In this document: positions 56,479 through 64,000 of the stretch, one piece after another
How the letters are laid out: the number at the start of each line of letters is the position of its first letter
How positions within the stretch are numbered: position 1 is the first letter of the stretch
From: Cheilinus undulatus
Taxonomy: Eukaryota > Chordata > Actinopteri > Labriformes > Labridae
NCBI RefSeq assembly: GCF_018320785.1
Contig: NC_054877.1
Span: 23,852,329 to 23,916,328 of the forward strand
Direction of reading: 5' to 3'
DNA length: 64,000 nucleotides
Program-made: the position numbers and the translations under genes
Notes under the pieces: model-generated
Told to the model about the DNA's origin: nothing
The model's input: the letters and a program-made list of their open reading frames with translations, nothing else
Databases searched by the model: none

Positions 56479-57677
56479 TACACTATGCAGACAAAAGCAT
56501 TCGCCCACCTGACCATAACATCAACAGGGACTGTGACTACATTGTTTTCAAACACATGTACATTAATACAGAGCTGGACCCCTTTTTGCAGCTATAACAC
56601 CCCTCCACATCTTCTTGGAAGGCTTTCCACAAGATTTTGGAGTGTTTCTGTGGGAATCTGTACCCACACATTCTGTAGAGCATCTATGAGGTGAGGCACT
56701 GATGTTGGACAAGAAGGCCTGGCTTGCAATCTCTGATCCAGTTCATCCCAAGGGTGCTTGATGGGGTTGAGGTCAGGGCTCTGTCCAGGTCAGTCAAGTT
56801 CTTCAGCACCAGACTTATCAGACCATGTCTTTATAGTCCTTGCTTTGGGGCACAGTCATGTTGGAATAGAAAAGGGTCTTCACCTAACTTTTGCCACAAG
56901 TTGGAAGCATAGCAATGCTCCAAATGTCTTGGTATGCAGAAGGATTAAGATTGTTCTTAACTGGAGAAAAACAGCCCCATACCATTATCCCTCCTCCACC
57001 AAACTTCACATTTGGCATAAATGCAGTCAGGCAGGTAACGTTCTCTTGGCATCCTAAAAATCCAGACCTGCCCATCTGACCGCTAAACAAAGAAGCGAGA
57101 TTTGTCAACCCATGGCGCACGTCTCCACTGCTCCACAGTCCAGTGTCATGTGCTTTACCACTCTATCCAACACTTGCAACTGGACATGGTGATGTGAGGC
57201 TGCTCAGCCATGGAGCTCCTGGTGCTCAGTTTTTGTTCCTACATTAATGCCAGTGTTCAGAAGTTCAGAACTCTCCAGCTATGGAATCAGCAGAGCTTTG
57301 TTGACTTTTATGCACCATACACCTGAGCAGTCATTGACCCTCTGCTTTGTGTTTTATGTGGTCCCCTGCTGTGTGGCAGAGTTGCTGTTGTTCCAAAATG
57401 CTTCCACTTTTTTTATAACATCCCTTACAGTTGACTGTGGAATATCCAGCAGGGGTGACATTTTGCAAACCATCTTATTGCAAAGGTGGCACCTAACACA
57501 GTGCTGCGCTTGGAGTCACTGAGCTCCTCAGAATGGCCCAATTTGCATCACAAATGTTTGCAAATGAAGACTGCATGTCTAGGTGCTTAATTTCATTCAC
57601 CCGGGGCAATGGGTCTGATGGAAACACCTGAATCCAATAATTAACAGGAGTGGACAAATACTTTTGTCCATACAGCT
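56479..57677 (-). mobile_element. Tc1-like transposon remnant with both ends
   Basis: Left end 'tacactatgcagacaaaagc'; right end 'atacttttgtccatacagc', its inverted counterpart. On the minus strand around 57000-56950 the transposase signature [17 protein letters not shown] is readable. Elsewhere the frame is broken by stops. The next Tc1-type element starts only about 15 bp to the right. Confidence 0.8.
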
Positions 57678-57691
57678 GAGTGTGTTTTATG

Positions 57692-58235
57692 TACAGTGCT
57701 TAACAAATTTATTAGACCACCCTAACCCTAACCAAAGTAAGGTGTATGCCACAGCTGCCCTAAATTAACAGCACTGGTAATTACCAAAATCATTTGTATG
57801 TTTCTGCAATGGTTAATACACCAATATGTAGAAGCTCTTTAACCCAAATGATATTTTTAATGCTAAAATATCATTATTATTGTTATCCATGAATTTTCAA
57901 ATTCACTGATTACAAAAAACTGAAAAAATAGTAAAGTACATTATTATTTCTTGATTAATATGTCAAATTATAGTTATTTACTTGCATTCCTGAACAGAAA
58001 AATGAGTTTTAGTGGTTGAATGTTATGCTTGATTAATTTCTGACTTCTCAGAGAAGCCCAGTGAGCCGGCTCAAATTTGGGTGAATTCAGTTTGAAATCC
58101 CTCATTCCTGTTCGAAATGGTAAAACGTGGAGAGCTCACTGAAAATGAAAGTGTCCGCATTAAAGCACTTCATGATGCTGGATGGTCTTTGAGACAAATA
58201 TGACAGGTGGTCTAATACATTTGTTAAGCACTGTA
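57692..58235 (+). mobile_element. Tc1-type MITE carrying a transposase N-terminal stub
   Basis: Inverted ends of 30 bp match at 29 positions: TACAGTGCTTAACAAATTTA on the left and TACAGTGCTTAACAAATGTA on the right (reverse complement), then TTAGACCACC in both. TA lies at each border. It is 544 bp long and is an internally deleted derivative of a full element. Confidence 0.93.
58117..58203 (+). pseudogene. Tc1 transposase N-terminal fragment (28 residues)
   Basis: The frame runs from ATG at 58117 to TGA at 58201-58203 and encodes MVKRGELTENESVRIKALHD then AGWSLRQI. That is the start of the first helix-turn-helix of the Tc1 DNA-binding domain. The right inverted end begins only 2 bp after the stop, so the rest of the gene was deleted. 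Confidence 0.8.
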
Positions 58236-58239
58236 CCTG

Positions 58240-59800
58240 ACATTCCTGCAACTGGGTAGGAGTAAGATTTCCAGTTTTATCATAAGTTGTAAGTTAGACA
58301 TTCGAAATCTGTGAAAAAATAAATACAGGAAAGATAACTTTCTTTGTCAGAAAACACATCTTGACATAAGCACAAGTACTCTTTGTCCACCAAAATCAAC
58401 ACAAACTTAAAGATTCCTGAATATAGTGGCCAGTCAAGGTTCAAGTGTTGCATAAAAAGCTTTCAATTAATGTAACTAGATCCTCTGGAACCAAAGAAGC
58501 ACAAAATCAAGACTCTGTCTTGCTGCAATTTGTATAATAAGCACCACTTGGTCACTTTATTGTATGTGGGATAATGGTCATATCCTTTCAAACAGCAGCT
58601 TCAGCATCTTCGTCTTTCTTTCCAATTTCTCTGGCACAATGCTGTGGTACAGAAGAATCAAAAGTTATGTGTCATAATGCAGCTGCTCAGAGAATGCTCA
58701 TCTCCACTGTCACAACAGGTTTGATTACATAAGGAATTAGATAAGAATTATTACATAAATAATCTAAACAACAACACGCTTTCAAGCGTTAGATCAAGTA
58801 AAGACTGTGGCGCCCTTTCAAATCGTACAAAACTACTGGAACTTTCAGACTTTTTTTTTCCTGAGTCATCTACATTCATGTCCCTTAGAAATCCTTTGTG
58901 CTAAAACTAATATTAATCTCCAGGCTGAAGCTATGATTCATGCTGGGAAGAATAATAAAAAATGGTTATTGCTCTCTATATTATTAATGTGTGAGAAAGA
59001 AGCTTCAGAGCCGCAGGCTGCCAGGGAGTTCAAGAACTGTAGTGCTTTCATTTTTCCCCCATTATACAGAAATTACTTTTTTTTATATATCAAACTTTAT
59101 CAGCTTAGCACAGCTCTCTTTTTCCCCTCCTTGAATATAAAAACGTCAAATCATTTGAGCTGAAAATGTCTAAGTACATTCATACCGTTTGGGTGCTCGT
59201 CTGTGTTTCATTAGTCTTTATTTGCACACCCACAATGCCACAAAACAGCACAACCTTGACTGACTGTGGCAGTCATCTGGCTTTGAGCAGCTGTTGTTGT
59301 AGTGCGCATTCAAACCGGGAGGTGGCACTGTTCCCTCTAATCAATAAACGACGATGTAATGTATCACGAATGTATAATGCATTGTTTCATAAAAACAGTG
59401 AGGTATTTAGCTTAAGAAAGGTTGGGTTATTTAATATAGGTTACTGTTTGAATAATAACAGTAATTAATATATGTTCTCAATGGAATACTTTTCGGTGCG
59501 ATATTTTTAATTTGTTTAAATCCAAATGGACCTCAGAAGCTTAAGCGGAAATTCATTAGTATGTAGCCACTTTAAATCTGGCTTAAAGTTTTACTGACGT
59601 ACTTAACATGGATTCTTTTTAAGTTGCGGAGGGTAAACATTAGGTGCAAAAAAGCTCCCAAAAGCCCATCTGTGCGCGTAGAAGCGCATTCGTGTGCACG
59701 TGCACGCACGTGTGAAAGTGTGAATGTTTAGGGTTGTGCATGGGGATCCTCGGCGCTGGCTAAACTGCTTCTTAACTTGAGACAAGAGCCCCCAATCAAC
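58240..59800. other. Intergenic, no gene recognised
   Basis: Two plus-strand frames, 58807-59163 (118 residues) and 59166-59468 (100 residues), are open but lack recognisable domains. The second begins with a hydrophobic stretch (VWVLVCVSLVFICTP) that could mimic a signal peptide. I do not call either a gene. Confidence 0.45.
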
Positions 59801-60498
59801 TTCAATGTAATCTCCGCATCTGCTTGTATGCCTTGCAGATTTTTCGCGGTTGCATAACTGTCAGGTAGGTTATTACAATGATGTGCACGTTGCGATTTTC
59901 TCTCTCCCCTCTCCTGGCTCCAACAAATCCAATCACACCCTCCCCCATCTCAAGTACAATTACGTGATGGGTGACGTTGGAGCATGCGGAGGAGGAGGAG
60001 GGCGCTGGGCAGGGACCACTTGGACCAAAGAGGACTAAACGCTGTTTGGTTTTCAGCGCAGAAACAAACGCATTGAAGGCAGCGGCGGACAGACAGGGCG
60101 CCGTGCTGAAGCCGAGCCCATTGTCTGCTTCAAAACAGCAACAAGGGAAGAAGACGAAGAAGAAGAAGAGGGGTCTGACCATAACAGCGCTGTAGCCCAG
60201 AGAGGAGTGTCCCAGTGGTAGGCATTGCGGGTTTGTAAGGCACAGAAACAAAAGGGCCCTGGATAGATCTGGCCAATAACGGAAAATGAATCACAGTCAA
60301 GTAGTAATAATATGAACAAGAGCCGCGTTTTGTTGCAATTGGCGACCAACTATTAATGCTTCTGCGCCGATCGTTTTCCACACAATCAGTTCGCGCGGAC
60401 TTCTTTTGTTCGCATCTCCTCAGACCTTAAATCTAGTCTGCAGATCTGTTACCGTTTCAAAAAAAGAGTCAAAATCTCCCGAAAGACCAGAAGAAAAG
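59800..60498 (+). promoter_or_regulatory. agap3: agap3 promoter and 5' untranslated region
   Basis: The base composition turns clearly GC- and CpG-richer from about 59880 to the end of exon 1. A CCAAT motif lies in 'aaatccaatcacacc' (about 59930) and a CRE-like TGACGTTG near 59971. A transcription start somewhere in 59950-60400 is likely but not resolved. The leader is open in frame with the CDS back to about 60406 without another ATG. Confidence 0.5.
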
Positions 60499-60868
60499 AT
60501 GAATTTCCAGTCGAGCGTCCCATTGTCCGGTATTTCGCAGCAGTCTCAGCCGGCCATGCCCACTCCAGGCACGGTCCCTGTGGCAGTCCCAGTCCCGGTA
60601 CCCCAGTCCATCCCGTCCCAGTTCGGATCCGGATCGTCCGCCAGCTCAGGGGCCGGGCAGTTCGGCTCGGGGACTGTTTCAGGCCAGGCTGCCCAGCCCG
60701 GCCAGGCGGGCTCGCAGTTTGTTTTGTCTAACTCTGCGGCCATCAGGGCAGAGATCCACCGGTTCGAGTCCGTCCACCCCAACATTTACGCCATCTACGA
60801 CCTGATCGAGCGCATAGACGACCTGGCCCTGCAGAACCAGATCCGAGAGCATGTAATCTCCATTGAAG
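60499..60868 (+). CDS. agap3: AGAP-family Arf GAP, first coding exon (agap3)
   Basis: AGAP proteins carry a GTPase-like domain, a PH domain, an ArfGAP zinc finger and ankyrin repeats, and act on Arf GTPases in endosomal traffic. Only exon 1 is here: 123 codons plus one base, ending GAAG|GTGAGT. It begins MNFQSSVPLSGISQQSQPAM and continues as a Pro/Gln/Gly/Ser-rich leader (about 1-80) with a PVAVPVPVPQ run. Then comes the family-conserved segment LSNSAAIRAEIHRFESVHPN, IYAIYDLIERIDDLALQNQI and REHVISIE. The 'IHRFESVHPNIYAIYDLIER' wording fits AGAP3 better than AGAP1 (IQRFESVHPNIYSIYELLER). The GTPase-like domain should begin in the next exon, outside the window. Family call very sure; paralogue somewhat less. 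Confidence 0.9.
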
Positions 60869-61914
60869 GTGAGTATAAGGGGAGGCTTTTCATTCATTGA
60901 GGGCTGTGGGGTGGAGGAGGAGGAGGAGGGGGTCTCCTTTCCTCTCCTTTCCTTTCCCTTCCTTTTATGCACACTTGCTAACATTGTCACAGTGTCAACA
61001 ATCGCACTTTGAGGCTGGGGGCGTAGTCGATCTCATGGACCTGCTAAAGGCATGAATTGGCCCTTAAAATGCACTGCAGTGTTACAAGTATCCTGTTTCA
61101 TCCAGCATTTAATGGTATTTTCTAAAGGGAACACCTTTTCGCATCTTGCACCAAATCAGACTCCAAATCAGTGCTGACTTATTTATTCTTCAAGTTGAAT
61201 CCACATCTGTGCAGCACAATGTGGACTTAATGAGAGTTATTCCAGAGCATGCAGAAGAAACAATAATGCACCACTTTGTTTGGCATGATGGATGCAGTAG
61301 TGTTTGTTATGATGCCACTCAGCAGCCTCATTCTTGGAAAACAAGTCTATTTGTAATAATCTGACCAGAGAAGGATGACAGCGCCTGTAAAGCAGACCTC
61401 CTTCTATGTGGGAAGACTCTGGCATTGTGTCAGATTTAAAGTGAGGGTGATGCACTGTCATGGGAACGACATAAATGATGGTAGCAGTTTCGTATGTGTC
61501 TTTCCCAGCCGCTCACCCGGCCTGTGTATCCAGTGACACAGCAGTCAGTGAGCTGTCCATCAAAGTCAGCTGTCAGAGAGACTCCAAGAATATCATAGCA
61601 TCTGTCTGGAAGTACATGTTTGCAGCTTCAGTTATACTGCCTTCTTTCGCAGCATTATATGGATTCCAATCTCTTTTGTATGAAGACTTAGGATGCAGTT
61701 GTCTTGAAAATACACAACCATTAAAATCTATCTCTGTGGGAAGAGGCGACTGGAGGATTTTATATTAATGGAGAATGGATTAAGCCAGCTATGCTGTGCT
61801 TTTGGCGCACATTATGAGCTGACAGTGAAAGAGTGTGCTTGTAAATATCAGATCATCTCTTAACAGTGTTATTGTTGACTATATTTGCAACTCATCACCC
61901 AAAATGTTCACTGA

Positions 61915-62223
61915 GATACTGCATTTTGAGCCTTTTCTAAAAAATACAGCAATGTTTTGGTCTGTTTTTTTTTTGTCTGCACTTAACACCTACTCTTCCT
62001 GTGAGGCATTGCAGTATGCCAATGGCAAAGGCTCATGGGAAATGTTGTTGAATAATAAGAAATAAATTCTGATTGAGAGAACAGAATTTGATCCTTTTTA
62101 TGTAAAATGCAGCAATATTTTGGTCTGTTGGTTGTCTGCATTAACACCTACATGTGCTGTGAGGCTTTGCAGTAGAAGCCGATGGTAAAGGCTCATGGGA
62201 AATGTTGTTGAATGCTAAGAAAT
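61915..62223 (+). repeat. Two-copy tandem duplication, 160-bp period
   Basis: The segments 61915-62063 and 62080-62223 share 'gcagcaatattttggtctgt' or 'acagcaatgttttggtctgt', 'gtctgca.ttaacacctac', 'tgtgaggc.ttgcagta' and 'aaaggctcatgggaaatgtt' in order. The repeated 'gctcatggga' is at 62031 and 62191. Confidence 0.85.
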
Positions 62224-62357
62224 TAGCACTACTTCCTACATTTAGAGGAAGGTGTTTTAGTGTAATTTGTTGATTGTCTTATACAAAAATATACTATATT
62301 GACTCAGATTTGTCAGAGAAGATGTTGACAGTGTATTGCATAAAAATCTAGTATGAA

Positions 62358-62891
62358 TTGCTTCAGGAATCTCACATTAAACACATACAGTCCAAACTGT
62401 CAAGAAGCATTGCAATTTTGAACAAAGCAAAACAAGTTCTGGATCAAAAATCATTACATATTCTTTATTGTTCACTGGTTTCACCCTACATTAGCTACTG
62501 TACAGAGGTCTGGGGAAATAACTACAAAACTACAATGCATCCACTAATTATACATCAAAAAAGAGCAATACGGATTATTCACAATGCTGGTTATCGTGAT
62601 CACACCAACTTATTATTCCTACAATCAAAAATATTAAAACTTTCTGATATTGTTGAATTTCAAACTGCACAAATTATGTTTAGGGCTAAAAATGAGAAAT
62701 TACCAGAAAATATACAGAATATGTTCTCTGAAAGAAAATGTAATTACAACACAGGGGGACCATATAAATTTGAATTTGTTTGCGTGCCCATTGTAACAAA
62801 AAGTTTTTGTGTTTCTATTTGTGGGGTGAAACTGTGGAATAGTCTGAGTATGGATCTCAAGCAATGTCCAGTAAATATGATCCAGTTTTAA
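62358..62891 (+). pseudogene. LINE reverse transcriptase C-terminal fragment
   Basis: 177 residues, open to a stop at 62889-62891. The catalytic motif block is absent. It is flanked by its own 3' UTR and tail and cannot encode an active enzyme. Confidence 0.85.
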
Positions 62892-63379
62892 AAAAGGTAG
62901 AAAGAGGTGATTTTCACAAAGTACAAAGTCAACAGACACTGGGAGTCTAATATATTTACTTTTTTGTTCATTATGGTGATGATAATAGTGGTAATGATTG
63001 TTGTTACTATGATTATCATCATGTTGAATTTCCTTTTTTGTATGTTTATATTTAAATGTAAAGTTTATGATGATAATATTGCAAGGATTAAATATTTAAT
63101 ATTTTAGATTCAATATTAAGAAAAAGCAATTCAGTTTGTATAGGTATGTGTATACAAGCATTAATTCATATAAACATATTTTTGATAAAAGAAATCAAAT
63201 CTGTAATGAATTTATAATTTTGAAAATAGCAAATTAGCAAATTATGGAGTAGGGTGGGATTAAATGATTATAAATTAATTCTTATTTGTTTTTATATTAT
63301 TTTGTCATTTTGTATGAGCATTATTTTCTTTCTTTGTATGACCACTTTGCACTCTGTTTCACATATTCAAAATAAATTT

Positions 63380-63385
63380 CTATCC

Positions 63386-63438
<53 letters not shown>
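63380..63438. repeat. (TATC)n microsatellite
   Basis: About 15 near-perfect tetranucleotide units at the end of the LINE. Confidence 0.95.
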
Positions 63439-63623
63439 ATTTTTTTATTGACACAGTAGAACAGTGCCGGTTTTGTTGTTATGGTTTATCTAAACTACAC
63501 TTGTCAAAATATAGGGTTTTAAACATATAGCCTATATGATTTAAAAAGTCAAGCTATTGACTTAAAATTATATAGAGCAGCGATGGGCAACTTTGGTTAC
63601 TCGAGGTCCTCATTGTTACAAAT

Positions 63624-63950
63624 TAGGGGTCGACTGACACTGTTTTATCAGGGTCAATACTGCTGCAGAGTATTAGTAGTTCTTGAGACTGATAACCAAT
63701 ATTTGGAACCAATACTACGATATGCAAAATGTACTCCAGGTGGCATAAGTCAAATTACATGTTCAGAAAATAAAGGGAAATAAACATATGTTTACTGTGT
63801 CAGTGGCATCCTAGGCCTCAGTGTTGATTGGCTAGTTCTCATCTGACATCTAGCCAATCAGATTGGACATTTGTTGAGACTGTGAACTTAAAGAAAGAGA
63901 GGAAGACACACTTTGCAGTGGAACCAAAGTAGTGCACTTTTTGACTAATT
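63624..63950 (+). mobile_element. hAT-like dispersed repeat, copy 2
   Basis: It begins 'ttaggggtcgactgacactg' and shares 'gataaccaatatt', 'aggcctcagtgttgattggc', 'gacatctag', 'agagaggaaga' and 'cagtgga' with 3065-3610, in the same orientation. Confidence 0.55.
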
Positions 63951-63954
63951 TACT

Positions 63955-64000
63955 GCAGGGTCCCCCAATTACTTTTACCAGGGGCCGAGGGCCGGACATG
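63955..64000. mobile_element. Start of another hAT-type repeat, cut by the window end
   Basis: 'gcagggtcccccaattactt' followed by 'caggggccgagggccggaca' resembles the terminal region of CAGGGG-type hAT MITEs. It interrupts copy 2 of the previous repeat. Confidence 0.45.

Larger units (their letters stand above)
62340..63440 (+). mobile_element. 5'-truncated LINE with (TATC)n tail
   Basis: The open frame 62358-62891 encodes the end of a non-LTR reverse transcriptase: SHIKHIQSKLSRSIAILNKA, SLHILYCSLVSPYISYCTEV and HQKRAIRIIHNAGYRDHTN. The catalytic core is missing, so the copy is 5'-truncated. After the stop there is AT-rich 3' UTR and a tail of about 15 'tatc' units (63380-63438). This is CR1/L2/jockey-like by C-terminal pattern; the exact clade is not determined. 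Confidence 0.85.
60869..64000 (+). other. agap3: agap3 intron 1 (partial)
   Basis: It starts with the donor GTGAGT and runs past the window end. It contains a duplicated 160-bp-period segment, a LINE fragment and hAT-like repeats, described separately. No further coding exon is seen. Confidence 0.8.

Noticed and set aside
59166..59468. 100-residue plus-strand frame with a signal-peptide-like start
   Set aside because: AT-rich setting, no recognisable mature domain, and no promoter or splice evidence. The hydrophobic start is easily produced by T-rich codons.

Overview
This is a vertebrate nuclear genome window, almost certainly from a ray-finned (teleost) fish. It holds two protein-coding genes with GT-AG introns, set in AT-rich DNA crowded with fish-type transposons (Tc1-like, hAT-like and TTAA-flanked MITEs, LINE 3' ends, a tRNA-type SINE, microsatellites). 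There are no operons, phage genes or CRISPR arrays.

The main gene is rb1cc1 (FIP200, scaffold of the ULK1 autophagy-initiation complex), on the minus strand. I followed it exon by exon from its start codon at 41106 to its stop at 19988. Twenty-two coding exons join in phase, with no break, into a predicted protein of 1627 residues: N-terminal ubiquitin-like and helical part, acidic linker, a very long coiled coil (exon 27043-28985 alone encodes about 648 residues), and the C-terminal claw domain. A noncoding first exon ends at 42571, and the leader carries two short upstream ORFs.

On the right, on the plus strand, is the first coding exon of an AGAP-family Arf GAP, best matching agap3 (60499-60868), behind a CpG-rich upstream region. 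The rest of that gene lies beyond the window; 60869-64000 is its first intron. The two genes are divergent, with about 18 kb of repeat-rich DNA between them.

Layout. 1-19 kb: downstream of rb1cc1, with a Tc1 remnant, hAT-like repeats, a degenerate tandem array of about 170-bp units (11.28-13.33 kb) containing a MITE, and one unassigned candidate exon (9534-9708, minus). 19-42.6 kb: rb1cc1. Its intron between 29248 and 35861 is a nest of transposons inside transposons, and a 1.1-kb hAT-like element with perfect 8-bp target duplications lies between coding exons 8 and 9. 42.6-60 kb: intergenic, with four Tc1-like remnants, a split minisatellite and other repeats. 60-64 kb: agap3 promoter, exon 1 and part of intron 1, with a 160-bp-period duplication and a 5'-truncated LINE.

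I found no new multi-gene system. The points most worth following up are the orphan exon, the tandem array with its dated MITE insertion, the rb1cc1 upstream ORFs, the nested intron and the Tc1 MITE that keeps a transposase N-terminal stub.
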